Origin: Sinomonas atrocyanea
Lineage (GTDB): Bacteria > Actinomycetota > Actinomycetes > Actinomycetales > Micrococcaceae
Reading direction: 5' to 3'
Assembly (NCBI RefSeq): GCF_030811715.1
Contig: NZ_JAUSRH010000008.1
Coordinates: forward strand, 62,001 to 126,000
Length of the DNA stretch: 64,000 nt
Program-made: the position numbers and the translations under genes
The notes under the pieces: generated by a model
What the model was told of the DNA's origin: nothing
The model's input: the letters and a program-made list of their open reading frames with translations, nothing else
Database searches by the model: none
In this document: one piece after another, positions 9,153 through 17,504 of the stretch
How positions within the stretch are numbered: the first letter of the stretch is position 1
Layout of the letters: the number at the start of each line of letters is the position of its first letter

Positions 9153-9533
9153 ATGACTGTCGTCCTGAGCATTGTCGTCTTCCTGCACGTCGTCGGTGCA
9201 GCCATGATCGTTGGCCCGTGGATCGCCAACATGAAGAACCCCACGGTTGGACCGCGGCAGTTCGACGGCGCGATGACGCAGCTCGCGACGGGCATCATCC
9301 TGGTCGGCCTCATCACGGTCCTGTCCAAGCAGGCCGACAGCGGCGTCCAGCCGCTCGACACGAACCTCTACATCAAGCTGACGGTGAAGTTCGTCATCGC
9401 CGTGGTCGTCGGCGCCCTGGCCTTCGTCGGCAACCGCCGCCGCAAGGCCGGCGAGAAGGTCGCCCCGGGACTCGCCCACGGCGTCGGCGGCCTCGCCCTG
9501 CTCAACATCGCCATCGCCACGATCTGGCAGTAG
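9153..9533 (+). CDS. Small membrane protein, about four transmembrane segments
   Basis: A 126-residue membrane protein of unknown function. Hydrophobic segments are near residues 1-20 (starting VVLSIVVFLHVVGAAMIVG), 43-60, 76-94 and 106-122. A His and a small-residue face (HVVGAAM) in the first helix recall cytochrome-b561-like or DUF2269-type helices, but I cannot assign it to a family with confidence. It stands alone between the E2 terminator and a second hairpin, with its own -10 element, so it is a single-gene unit. Confidence 0.7.
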   Translation: MTVVLSIVVFLHVVGAAMIVGPWIANMKNPTVGPRQFDGAMTQLATGIILVGLITVLSKQADSGVQPLDTNLYIKLTVKFVIAVVVGALAFVGNRRRKAGEKVAPGLAHGVGGLALLNIAIATIWQ

Positions 9534-9549
9534 GCGGCCCCCGCCCCAG

Positions 9550-9587
9550 CCGGCCCCGCGTCCCGGTCACATCCGGGGGCGGGGCCG
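9550..9587 (+). terminator. Probable terminator after the small membrane protein gene
   Basis: An imperfect GC-rich hairpin: CCGGCCCCGC and GTCCCGG pair across a short TCACAT loop with CCGGG and GGCGGGGCCG, followed by TCTTGT. Confidence 0.6.
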
Positions 9588-9596
9588 TCTTGTGCC

Positions 9597-9602
9597 TAGG
9601 AT
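9597..9602 (+). promoter_or_regulatory. Candidate -10 element of the OsmC gene
   Basis: TAGGAT at the foot of the preceding hairpin. It would give a leader of about 55 bases ending in AAGGAG before the ATG at 9665. Confidence 0.45.
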
Positions 9603-9664
9603 GGGCGAGGACGGCGCACTCGACCGGCTGCGCCGCGGCACACCGACCATGGCAAGGAGCACAC

Positions 9665-10093
9665 ATGCCTACGATCCGCACCGCACACACCGTCTGGGAG
9701 GGCAACCTCTTCGAGGGCAAGGGGCAGACCACCCTCGACACCTCGGGCCTCGGCACGTACGACGTGACGTGGAAGGCCCGGAGCGAGGACGCGAACGGGA
9801 AGACCAGCCCGGAGGAGCTCCTCGCGGCAGCCCACTCGGCCTGCTACTCCATGGCCTTCAGCAACGAGCTCGACGGCGCAGGGTTCAAGGCCGAGCGCAT
9901 CGAGACCTCCTCCGCCGTCGGTTTCGAGCCCGGGAAGGGAGTCACGGGCAGCGAGCTCACCGTCACCGCGAAGATCCCGGGCATCTCCGAGGACCAGTTC
10001 CAGCAGATCGCGGAGAAGGCCAAGGTCGGCTGCCCCGTGAGCCAGGCGCTCTCCGGGATCACCATCACGCTCAAGGCCACCCTCGAGTCCTGA
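9665..10093 (+). CDS. OsmC/Ohr-family peroxiredoxin-like protein (OsmC type)
   Basis: A 142-residue OsmC-family protein, a thiol-dependent organic hydroperoxide reductase acting in the cytosol. The two conserved cysteines are Cys60 (HSACYSMAF) and Cys123 (VGCPVSQAL), at the spacing expected for the catalytic pair. The N-terminus IRTAHTVWEGNLFEGKG matches the OsmC rather than the Ohr subfamily. The start is ATG 9665 with AAGGAG upstream. It is a single-gene unit, flanked by hairpins on both sides and facing the tricorn gene. Confidence 0.9.
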   Translation: MPTIRTAHTVWEGNLFEGKGQTTLDTSGLGTYDVTWKARSEDANGKTSPEELLAAAHSACYSMAFSNELDGAGFKAERIETSSAVGFEPGKGVTGSELTVTAKIPGISEDQFQQIAEKAKVGCPVSQALSGITITLKATLES

Positions 10094-10100
10094 TTCCTGC

Positions 10101-10136
10101 CTGTCCGGGGCGCGGAGTGCCCCGCGCCCCGGACAG
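10101..10136 (+). terminator. First hairpin after the OsmC gene
   Basis: A 15-bp perfect stem (10101-10115 with 10122-10136) around a 6-base loop, eight bases after the OsmC stop. No T tract follows directly; a second hairpin comes within three bases. Confidence 0.6.
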
Positions 10137-10138
10137 CG

Positions 10139-10171
10139 AAGGGCCCCTCCCCGACACGGGGAGGGGCCCTT
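10139..10171. terminator. Bidirectional terminator between OsmC and tricorn genes
   Basis: A perfect 14-bp stem (10139-10152 with 10158-10171) around GACAC, placed between convergent genes and able to serve both strands. Confidence 0.75.
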
Positions 10172-10195
10172 CGTGCGCCGTGGCGCTGCCCGCAC

Positions 10196-13100
10196 TCAGC
10201 CCTCGAAGGCTGGCACCGACGCCGCCGCCTCGCGGTCCTGCGGGCGCGGGGGCAGCGGCGCCGGCCGCACCGAGCGGTAGCCTTCGCGCGCCGGGGGACG
10301 CTGCGTGGGGATCTCGACGAGCATCTCCTTGAGCACGCCGATGCCATGCTCGAGCTGGGGGTCGATTCCGGCCGCGTACGCGTGCGGCGGGTAGGCGACC
10401 TCGATGTCCGGCTCCACGCCGAAGTTCTCGACGCCCCACCCGATGCCGCCCTCGAACCAGGTCGCGTAGCGCGGCTGGCTCACCGCGGTCCCGTCCGCGA
10501 GCTTGAACCGGTTGTCGATGCCGATCACACCGCCCCAGGTCCTCGTCCCGACCACCGGGCCGATGCCGCGCAGCTTCCCCACGGCCGTGATGATGTCGCC
10601 GTCGGAGCCCGCGAACTCGTCCGCGAGGATCACCACCGGCCCCCGCGGCGCGTGCCGCGGGTACGTGCGGGGCTGCTCCCCGCGGGGGACGCTCCAGCCG
10701 GTGACACGCCGGCCGATCAGCTCGGCCACGAGCTGGGAGGTGTGGCCGCCGCGGTTGCGGCGCACGTCGACCACGAGCGCGTCCAGCGCCGTCTCGGTGT
10801 CGAGGTCGCGATGGAGCTGGGCCCAGCCCCGCGCCCCCATGTCCGGCACGTGGAGGTACCCGAAGCGGCCCTCGGACGCCTCGCGGACGAGCCTGCGGTT
10901 CGCCTGCACCCAGTCCTGGTAGCGCAGCCGCTCCTCGTCGCGGAGGGGCACGACGGCGATCCGCCGGGTCCGGCCCGAGGCCTCGCCATGGGCCGCGCCG
11001 TTGAGCATCGTCAGCTCGACGACCTTTCCGGCCGCGCCGGCCAGGGCGGTCGCCGGGCCGAAGCCGGGTCCGAGCCGGACGCCGTCGACCTCGAGCAGCC
11101 GGTCTCCGGGGCGCACACCCGCGCCGGGCGCTGCGAGCGGGGAGGCGGCCAGCGGGTCAGAGGACTCGTTGGCGAGCACGCGGCGGACCACCCAGCCGCC
11201 GTCGAAGTCGAACTCCGCCCCGAGCCTGCCCTGGCCCCCGGCGCCGGGCTCACTGACCGCAGGCGGCGTCACATAGGCGTGGGACGTGCCCAGCTCGCCG
11301 TGGAGCTCCCAGATGAGGTCGACGAGGTCATCGTGCGACCCGAGCCTGTCCACGATCGGCCGGTAGCGGTCCCGGACCTCGTCCCAGTCAGCTCCGGCCA
11401 TGTCCTCAGTCCAGAAGAAGTCGCGCTGGAGCCGCCACGCCTCCTCGAACGCCTGAGACCAGACCGCGCCGGGGTCGAGACGCACCCGGATGCGCTCGAG
11501 GTCCACGGTGACGTGCTCGGCGTGCCCGTCCTCGGCCGGCTTGTCGCTCGGCACACTGTGGACGGTCCGGTCGCGCACGTAGACGATCCTCGAGCCGTCG
11601 CCGCTGAGCCGGTACGACTCCAGCGCGCCCACGAGGGTGGTCTCGTTCCCCGTGACGAGGTCGAAGCGCTGCAGCGTCGGCGGCGCATCCTTGTCCTCCG
11701 GTTTGGCCTTGCCCTCGCCGGTGGCCCCCGCGAGGTCGTGGGAGAGCCACAGCAGCGAGTCCCGCGCGGCCGCGAGGTGCGAGTAGTTGCCCTGGCGCAC
11801 GGGCAGCGCGGTGACGCGGTGGCGGATGCCGTCGAGGTCGACGCGCACGTCGTCGGCCGCCGAGGGCGAGTCCTCGGACGACGGCGAGGGGGCGCCGTCG
11901 TGCGCGTCCCCGGCAGGGTCGTCCGTGAAGTCCGCCACGCGGGGACCGAAGGGGCTGGCCGTGGCCGCCGAGAGCGGGACGATGTACGGCTTGATGGGGC
12001 TCGGGAAGGACAGGTCGAACGAATGGCCGTCGTAGACGGGGTCGAAGCTGCGCCCGGAGAGGAACGCGAGGTACTTCCCGTCCGGCGTGAACGTCGGCGA
12101 CGCATCCTGGAAGCGGCCGTCGGTGACGTCCGCCACGCGGGCCGTGGCACGCTCGGCGAGGCGGACCTTCGACCGCGAGCCGAAGGCGGTCACGGGCTCG
12201 ATCCAGGCCAGCCACCGCGAGTCGGGGCTCCACGCCAGCTGCTCGACCATGCCCTCCCCCACGCTGCTGAGCGTCGTCGCCGTGCCTGCTGCGACATCGA
12301 CGAGGTGGACATCGCCGAACGCCGTGCCGACGGCGATGAACTTCGCATCGGGGCTGGGCACCAGTTCTACCGGCCGGTGCCCCGAGGGCAGCGGGATGCG
12401 GACCAGCCGCGGCAGGGAGTCCCCGTCCTCCTCCGCGCCCGCCGCCGTGCCCCGGGCCGGAACGGCATAGGAACGCGGCATCCGGACTCCCGCGGAGGAA
12501 CGCGAGGCCCCCGTCGCGGCCGCGCCGCCGGCGCCTGCCCCGTCCGGGCCACCGGCGAGCGCGGAGACCGGCCGCGGCAGCCCGTCGGAGGCGGGGGCGG
12601 CCGCCCGGTCGTCGCCGCTTCCGGCGTCCTCGAGGAGCGCGGCCCCGCCCTCGGCGGGAGCGGCCGCGGTGCCCAGTCCGCCGAGGCGGCGCACGAACAG
12701 TCCCTCCTCGCCCTCGTGGTCGGCGACGAACACGACGGCGCCGGAGCCCAGCGGGCGTGCGAGCCGGGCGCGCACCCCGGGGGTGGCCTCGACGACATGC
12801 GAGGGGCCGTCGCGGTGCGTGAGCCAGTGGACGGTGCCGTGGGATTCGACCACGCTGGCACGGCCGTCGGGGGCCGGCACCACCTCCCCGAGGTGGCGTC
12901 CGACGGCGAGTGGCCGGCTCCGGCGGGAGGTCGAGGCCGAGGCGAGGGCGATCTCGAGCCGGCGCGGCTCCGCGTCGAGCGAGTCGAGGATCCACAGCTC
13001 GCCGGCGCTGTCGAAGACGACCCTGCGGCCGTCGGTGCTCGCGTGGCGGATGTAGAAGCGGTCGGAGTCGGTGTGCCGGCGCAGGTCCGCCCCGGCCCGG

Positions 13101-13762
13101 TCGACCGAGTACAGGTTGCCCACGCCCTCGTGGTCGGAGACGAACGCGATGCGCTCCCCCACCCACAGGGGGTCCGCGAGGTTGCCGTCGAGGTCGGCGA
13201 GGAGTCGGCGGAACTCCCCGCCGCCGTCGGGATCGATCCAGAGCTTTCCGGTGGCACCGCCGCGGTACCGCTTCCAGTGGGCGGGCTCGCGCGTCAGGAC
13301 GCTTCCGACGACGACGGGGCGGTCGTCGCCGACTCGCGGGCCGAACGCGACCGAGTCGACGGGCCCGTAGGGGAGTTCCTCGAGCCAGCCGCCGTCGAGC
13401 GGCATCGTGTAGGCGTGGGTGTGGCGGGAGTCGGGCTGGTTGTGCGCGCTCGTGACGATGACCCGGCCGCCGGGCTCGAAGCCCCTGACCCTCGTGGTGG
13501 CGTGGCCGAACCAGCTCAGCTGTCGGAAGCCGCCGCCGTCGACCTCGGCCGAGACGACCTCGGGGGCGCTGCCCTGCACGACGGTCCACACGACCTTGCT
13601 GCCGTCAGGGGCGAAGCGCGGATTGCGTGCCGGCAGCCCGAGCGAGGAGAGGCGCCACGCGCGCCCTCCGGCGACAGGGGCGAGCCAGACGTCGTCCTCG
13701 GCGACGAACGCCACGAGGTCCCCGTGCACGTGGGGATAGCGGAAGTAGCTGGAGCCAGTCAT
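10196..13762 (-). CDS. Tricorn-like protease (S41 family)
   Basis: A 1188-residue homologue of the tricorn core protease, a large cytosolic peptidase that shortens oligopeptides made by upstream proteases. The first 650 or so residues form beta-propeller repeats (FAPDGSKVVWTV, WSPDSRWLAWIE, FTPDGKYLAFLS), interrupted by an Ala/Gly-rich insert. A PDZ-like region follows (VRPGDRLLEVDGVRLG), then the tail-protease domain. The predicted catalytic His828 (ELGTSHAY) and nucleophile Ser1053 (EFAGSDGD) are present, so it looks active. I chose ATG 13762, which lies six bases after a TATGAT -10 element; an upstream extension of 24 codons is possible but lacks family similarity. Confidence 0.92.
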   Translation of the reverse strand: MTGSSYFRYPHVHGDLVAFVAEDDVWLAPVAGGRAWRLSSLGLPARNPRFAPDGSKVVWTVVQGSAPEVVSAEVDGGGFRQLSWFGHATTRVRGFEPGGRVIVTSAHNQPDSRHTHAYTMPLDGGWLEELPYGPVDSVAFGPRVGDDRPVVVGSVLTREPAHWKRYRGGATGKLWIDPDGGGEFRRLLADLDGNLADPLWVGERIAFVSDHEGVGNLYSVDRAGADLRRHTDSDRFYIRHASTDGRRVVFDSAGELWILDSLDAEPRRLEIALASASTSRRSRPLAVGRHLGEVVPAPDGRASVVESHGTVHWLTHRDGPSHVVEATPGVRARLARPLGSGAVVFVADHEGEEGLFVRRLGGLGTAAAPAEGGAALLEDAGSGDDRAAAPASDGLPRPVSALAGGPDGAGAGGAAATGASRSSAGVRMPRSYAVPARGTAAGAEEDGDSLPRLVRIPLPSGHRPVELVPSPDAKFIAVGTAFGDVHLVDVAAGTATTLSSVGEGMVEQLAWSPDSRWLAWIEPVTAFGSRSKVRLAERATARVADVTDGRFQDASPTFTPDGKYLAFLSGRSFDPVYDGHSFDLSFPSPIKPYIVPLSAATASPFGPRVADFTDDPAGDAHDGAPSPSSEDSPSAADDVRVDLDGIRHRVTALPVRQGNYSHLAAARDSLLWLSHDLAGATGEGKAKPEDKDAPPTLQRFDLVTGNETTLVGALESYRLSGDGSRIVYVRDRTVHSVPSDKPAEDGHAEHVTVDLERIRVRLDPGAVWSQAFEEAWRLQRDFFWTEDMAGADWDEVRDRYRPIVDRLGSHDDLVDLIWELHGELGTSHAYVTPPAVSEPGAGGQGRLGAEFDFDGGWVVRRVLANESSDPLAASPLAAPGAGVRPGDRLLEVDGVRLGPGFGPATALAGAAGKVVELTMLNGAAHGEASGRTRRIAVVPLRDEERLRYQDWVQANRRLVREASEGRFGYLHVPDMGARGWAQLHRDLDTETALDALVVDVRRNRGGHTSQLVAELIGRRVTGWSVPRGEQPRTYPRHAPRGPVVILADEFAGSDGDIITAVGKLRGIGPVVGTRTWGGVIGIDNRFKLADGTAVSQPRYATWFEGGIGWGVENFGVEPDIEVAYPPHAYAAGIDPQLEHGIGVLKEMLVEIPTQRPPAREGYRSVRPAPLPPRPQDREAAASVPAFEG

Positions 13763-13768
13763 CCTCCG

Positions 13769-13774
13769 ATCATA
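13769..13774 (-). promoter_or_regulatory. -10 element of the tricorn gene (leaderless type)
   Basis: The minus strand reads TATGAT, then CGGAGG, then ATG. The GGAGG abuts the ATG with no spacing and cannot act as a normal ribosome site, so a leaderless transcript explains the start better. Confidence 0.6.
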
Positions 13775-13838
13775 TTCACCGGCCGCGGCCCCTCCCGGGC
13801 CGGCCACACCCGCGGAGAGGAGTGTGACGCACACCGCA

Positions 13839-15578
13839 TCACGCGGGGCCGATCCGCGCGACCTTCCACCGCTGGCCGTCCCGCTGCACGAGGACCTTCA
13901 GCACCTCGTCGCGGCCCGTGGGCCTCTCCCCGACCGTCGCCCCGTTCTGGTCCTTCACGGTGTAGCCGGTCGTGACCACGTGGGCCCGCACGACGGCGCT
14001 CCAGGAGCCCCTGGCCGGGTCCCCGCCGCCGGGGTCCAGGGACGCGGCGAGGACGCGGGCGCTGAAGCCCTCGAGCCGCTGGCCGTCGGCGAGGAGCCGG
14101 TCGAGGAGCTCCCCGTCCGCGGATGCCGCCTCGGAGCCGGGGGCGTTGACGGCGGAGAGCATGCCGCGGTCGCGCCCCGCGATGGCCCTGGCCCGGATCT
14201 CGGACAGGGCCTGCACGGCCTGCACCGGGTCCTCGGCAGCGGCGCCGCGGCGGAGCTGCTCGGGCAGCGAGTCCCACCCCTGCCCTGCGGCGGCCGGCTC
14301 CTGGACCGCGGGCCGGCCCTCGGACGCGTCCGCCGCCGCCGGGCTACGGTCCAGGGTCGGATGGCCGCCGCTCCACCACCCCGCCGCGGCGGCCGCCGCG
14401 ACGAGCCCCGCGGCAAGCCAGAGGGCCACCACTCGGCCCGGGCGCCGCCCCCTCTCCCGTGGGCGGCGCATCGGGCGCGGGCCGGCCAGGCGGGAGGCCG
14501 CGGCGGCATGGGTGCCCCGGGAGCGGGGCGCACGCGGGCGCGAGGGCCGGCCCCGGGAATCGCGGCAGCCAGGAAGGCGCAGGACCGGGCGGCGACGGGC
14601 CGGGGGCCCCTGGCGGCGGGTGAGCAGCTCCGGGAGGACGGCGGCGTCGACCGCGGGAGAGAGGTCGACGGGCTCCGCCCGCGCACTGCGCATGACCGAG
14701 CGGGCGAGTTCCTCGGCCGAGGGGCGCTGGCGCGGATCGTCCCGCAGCGCGGCCTCGATCGCGGCAGCCAGCTCGGCCGGGACGCCGCCGACCATGAGGG
14801 ACAGGGGCGGCCGCTGGTCCGTCCTCACGGGCGGCTCGCCCGTGAGGGCATACCAGGCGAGTGCCCCGAGGGCGAAGACGTCGGACGCGGCGGCGAGCGC
14901 CGCGGGCCGCAGCCCGCGCCCACCCGCCGGCTCACCGCCGTCGGCCGCCCCGGCCGCCGCGGCCTCGGCGACGGACGGGTCGGCAAACCCCGGGGTGCCC
15001 GCCGGGCGCGGGCCGGCGTCGCCGACCATCCGCCCGAGCCCGAAGTCTCCCAGCATCGGCCGGCCGTCGGCCGTGAAGAGGACATTCCCGGGCGAGACGT
15101 CGCCGTGCGCGGTCCCGTCGGCGTGGAGCGCTGCCAGCGCCCGGGCGAGCGGCACCACGACGGTGACGCACTCCCCCACCGGCAGGCGACCGCGGACCCG
15201 CACGAGGTGGCCCAGCGAGCCGCCTGGGGCGTACTCGCTCAGCAGCGCGACCGCGCCGTCCGCGGCGGGGAGCGCGCGGTGGATCCCCAGGACGTGGTCA
15301 TGGGGCCGGGCCCGGGAGATCCTCGCCTCCTTCTGCGCCCGGGAGAGGACCTCGTCGGGGCGCAGGCGGTCTGCCTGCGTGGGGGTGAGGATCTTCGCCG
15401 CGAACAGGCGCCCGGTGTCGGCTTCGCGCACGAGCCAGACGGTGCCGGCCGCCCCACGGCCGACCGGGCGCACGGCATCGTAGCCCGGCAGGGCCGGCGG
15501 CTGCTCGGCGGTCGCCGGCTCTGGCACGACGTGGTCGGCGGACTGGGGGTCCGCCCCGGAGGAGCTGGGTGCGTCCAT
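13839..15578 (-). CDS. Transmembrane Ser/Thr protein kinase-like protein
   Basis: A 580-residue protein with an N-terminal kinase domain (residues 33-290), one membrane helix near residues 410-430 and an extracytoplasmic C-terminal part that is not PASTA. The ATP lysine is Lys62 (FAAKIL), the catalytic loop is HGDVSPGN (Asp160, Asn165) and the metal site is DFG (Asp178). The usual HRD arginine is glycine, as in kinases not activated by loop phosphorylation. The tail (KDQNGATVGERPTGRDEVL, VQRDGQRWKVARI) resembles small mucin- or NTF2-like domains but I cannot name it. Its target is unknown. The start ATG 15578 is preferred over an in-frame start 48 bases upstream. Confidence 0.8.
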   Translation of the reverse strand: MDAPSSSGADPQSADHVVPEPATAEQPPALPGYDAVRPVGRGAAGTVWLVREADTGRLFAAKILTPTQADRLRPDEVLSRAQKEARISRARPHDHVLGIHRALPAADGAVALLSEYAPGGSLGHLVRVRGRLPVGECVTVVVPLARALAALHADGTAHGDVSPGNVLFTADGRPMLGDFGLGRMVGDAGPRPAGTPGFADPSVAEAAAAGAADGGEPAGGRGLRPAALAAASDVFALGALAWYALTGEPPVRTDQRPPLSLMVGGVPAELAAAIEAALRDDPRQRPSAEELARSVMRSARAEPVDLSPAVDAAVLPELLTRRQGPPARRRPVLRLPGCRDSRGRPSRPRAPRSRGTHAAAASRLAGPRPMRRPRERGRRPGRVVALWLAAGLVAAAAAAGWWSGGHPTLDRSPAAADASEGRPAVQEPAAAGQGWDSLPEQLRRGAAAEDPVQAVQALSEIRARAIAGRDRGMLSAVNAPGSEAASADGELLDRLLADGQRLEGFSARVLAASLDPGGGDPARGSWSAVVRAHVVTTGYTVKDQNGATVGERPTGRDEVLKVLVQRDGQRWKVARIGPA

Positions 15579-15585
15579 GGCCTCA

Positions 15586-15591
15586 TGTCTA
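15586..15591 (-). promoter_or_regulatory. Candidate -10 element of the kinase-like gene
   Basis: The minus strand reads TAGACA, then seven bases, then ATG 15578. The last base departs from TAnnnT, so this is weaker than the other leaderless-type sites in the window. Confidence 0.35.
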
Positions 15592-15618
15592 CCGCAGATC
15601 GCGGCGGGGCCTCGGAAG

Positions 15619-15627
15619 TTATCCACA
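15619..15627 (+). promoter_or_regulatory. Perfect DnaA-box sequence in the kinase/lipB divergent region
   Basis: TTATCCACA, the classical DnaA box, sits in the 119-base gap between divergent promoters. It is a single copy, so it is not an origin. Confidence 0.35.
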
Positions 15628-15684
15628 GGCGCCGGCAGGTGCGAGCCTCGTCACAGTGCCCATCGGCGGGGCCGCCCCGCGGGC

Positions 15685-15690
15685 TAAGCT
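15685..15690 (+). promoter_or_regulatory. -10 element of lipB (leaderless type)
   Basis: TAAGCT, then seven bases, then ATG 15698; there is no Shine-Dalgarno. Confidence 0.5.
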
Positions 15691-15697
15691 GGACTCC

Positions 15698-16378
15698 ATG
15701 ACTCTTGCGTTCACCCGGCTGGGGTTCGCGCCGGACTACGTCGACTACACCGACGGACTGGCCGCCCAGCGCAAGCTCCACGAGGACGTGGCGGCGGGTA
15801 CCGCCCCCAGCACCGTCCTCCTCCTCGAGCACGCCCCGGTCTACACGGCCGGGAAGCGCACCGAGGACCACGAGCGGCCGCTCGACGGAACCCCCGTCGT
15901 GCCGGTCGACCGCGGCGGCAAGCTCACGTGGCACGGCCCCGGCCAGCTTGTGGGCTATCCGATCGTCAGGCTCGCGGAACCGCGCGGCATCCGTGCCTAC
16001 GTGGAACTGCTCGAGGACGTGATGATCACCGTGATCTCGGAGTACGGCATCAAGGCCGAGCACGTCGACGGGCGCTCGGGTGTGTGGGTCCGCGCGGACG
16101 AGCGCGGCGGCGACCGGAAGATCGCCGCCATCGGCATCAGCGTGCATGACGGCGTGACCGGCCACGGCTTCGCGATCAACTGCAGCAACAGCCTCGACCC
16201 GTACGAGCAGATCATCGCGTGCGGCATCACGGACGCGGGCACGACCACGATCTCGGCCGAGTGCGGCCGCGAGGTCGGCCCGCTGGACATCGTCGACCGG
16301 ATCACCGAGGAGCTCTCCCGCCGTGCCGGCGAGTTCGTCGCCGTCGACGCCGCGACAACGGAAGGAGCCCTGGCATGA
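15698..16378 (+). CDS. lipB: Octanoyl-ACP:protein octanoyltransferase
   Basis: A 226-residue cytosolic enzyme that moves octanoate from acyl carrier protein to lipoyl-domain lysines, the first step of lipoate synthesis. The family signature [17 protein letters not shown] is at residues 72-88. The catalytic pair is Lys141 (RKIAAIG) and Cys162 (FAINCSNSL). The start ATG 15698 follows a -10 element at leaderless spacing. Its stop overlaps the lipA start (ATGA), so the two are translationally coupled. The target lipoyl domains are in the E2 protein encoded at 7222-9018. Confidence 0.96.
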   Translation: MTLAFTRLGFAPDYVDYTDGLAAQRKLHEDVAAGTAPSTVLLLEHAPVYTAGKRTEDHERPLDGTPVVPVDRGGKLTWHGPGQLVGYPIVRLAEPRGIRAYVELLEDVMITVISEYGIKAEHVDGRSGVWVRADERGGDRKIAAIGISVHDGVTGHGFAINCSNSLDPYEQIIACGITDAGTTTISAECGREVGPLDIVDRITEELSRRAGEFVAVDAATTEGALA

Positions 16379-17385
16379 CGATCGCCCCCGAGGGCCGGCG
16401 CATGCTGCGCATCGAGCAGCGCAACGCGGCCGTGCCGGTCGAGCGCAAGCCCGACTGGATCAAGGCCAAGGTCCAGATGGGCCCCGAGTTCGTCCAGCTG
16501 AAGAACCAGGTGAAGAAGGAGGGCCTCCACACCGTCTGCGAGGAGGCCGGCTGCCCGAACATCTTCGAGTGCTGGGAGGACAAGGAGGCCACCTTCCTCA
16601 TCGGCGGCTCCGAGTGCACCCGCCGCTGCGACTTCTGCCAGATCGACACCGGCAGGCCCTCCCCGCTGGACCGGTTCGAGCCGACCAAGGTCGCCCGCTC
16701 CGTCCAGTCCATGGGCCTGCGCTATGCCACCGTGACCGGGGTCGCACGCGACGACCTCGAGGACGAGGGCACCTGGCTCTACGCCGAGACGATCCGCAAG
16801 ATCCACGAGCTGAACCCCGGCACCGGGGTGGAGATCCTCATCCCGGACTTCTCCGGCAAGCCCGAGCACATCACCGCGATCTGCGAGGCGCAGCCCGAGG
16901 TGTTCGCGCACAACGTCGAGACCGTCCCGCGCCTGTTCAAGGCCATCCGACCGGCCTTCCGCTACGAGCGCTCCCTCGACGTGATCACCCAGGGCCGCAA
17001 CCAGGGCATGGTCACCAAGTCCAACCTGATCCTGGGCATGGGCGAGACCCGCGAGGAGGTCTCCCAGGCCCTGGCCGACCTGCACGAGGCCGGCTGCGAC
17101 CTGATCACCATCACCCAGTACCTGCGGCCGTCCGAGCGCCACCACCCTGTGGAGCGCTGGGTCAAGCCCGAGGAATTCGTCGAGCTGTCCCAGGAGGCCG
17201 AGGAGATCGGCTTCCTCGGCGTCATGAGCGGGCCGCTCGTGCGCTCCTCCTATCGCGCCGGCCGCCTCTGGGCCACCGCCATGCGCAAGAAGGGCCGCGA
17301 GATCCCGCCCGCCCTGGCCCACATCGAGTCCTCCGGCACCACCCGGCAGGAGGCCGCGACGCTCATCGCAGCCCGGCAGGGCTGA
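16375..17385 (+). CDS. lipA: Lipoyl synthase
   Basis: A 336-residue radical-SAM enzyme that inserts two sulfurs into the octanoyl chain on lipoyl domains. The auxiliary iron-sulfur cluster ligands are Cys55, Cys60 and Cys66 ([12 protein letters not shown]). The radical-SAM cluster ligands are Cys81, Cys85 and Cys88 (CTRRCDFC). The C-terminal RSSYRAG, which supplies the serine ligand to the auxiliary cluster, is present. The ATG overlaps the lipB stop by four bases. A strong hairpin 15 bases after the stop ends the operon. Confidence 0.97.
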   Translation: MTIAPEGRRMLRIEQRNAAVPVERKPDWIKAKVQMGPEFVQLKNQVKKEGLHTVCEEAGCPNIFECWEDKEATFLIGGSECTRRCDFCQIDTGRPSPLDRFEPTKVARSVQSMGLRYATVTGVARDDLEDEGTWLYAETIRKIHELNPGTGVEILIPDFSGKPEHITAICEAQPEVFAHNVETVPRLFKAIRPAFRYERSLDVITQGRNQGMVTKSNLILGMGETREEVSQALADLHEAGCDLITITQYLRPSERHHPVERWVKPEEFVELSQEAEEIGFLGVMSGPLVRSSYRAGRLWATAMRKKGREIPPALAHIESSGTTRQEAATLIAARQG

Positions 17386-17400
17386 TCCGCGCAGCATCCC

Positions 17401-17430
17401 GGGGCGCCCACTGGAGGCAGTGGGCGCCCC
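17401..17430 (+). terminator. Terminator of lipB-lipA
   Basis: A perfect 13-bp stem (17401-17413 with 17418-17430) around GAGG, followed by TCTGCGT. Confidence 0.8.
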
Positions 17431-17483
17431 TCTGCGTCCCCGACCCCGCGCGCCGCTCCGCGGGGCGGTGATGTCGGCGCGCG

Positions 17484-17503
17484 GTGACTTAGAATTGAGT
17501 CAC
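17484..17503 (+). promoter_or_regulatory. Promoter of the DUF4191 gene with flanking inverted repeat
   Basis: A TAGAAT -10 element (17490-17495) lies nine bases before ATG 17505. GTGACT (17484-17489) and AGTCAC (17498-17503) form an exact inverted repeat around it, a possible operator. Confidence 0.5.
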
Positions 17504-17504
17504 T

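Noticed and set aside
10346-13975. 1200-residue open frame on the plus strand opposite the tricorn gene
   Set aside because: The tricorn frame has propeller repeats and a catalytic domain; the opposite frame shows none.
15619-15627. Replication origin
   Set aside because: Only one DnaA box is present, with no box cluster, no AT-rich unwinding region and no dnaA/dnaN genes.
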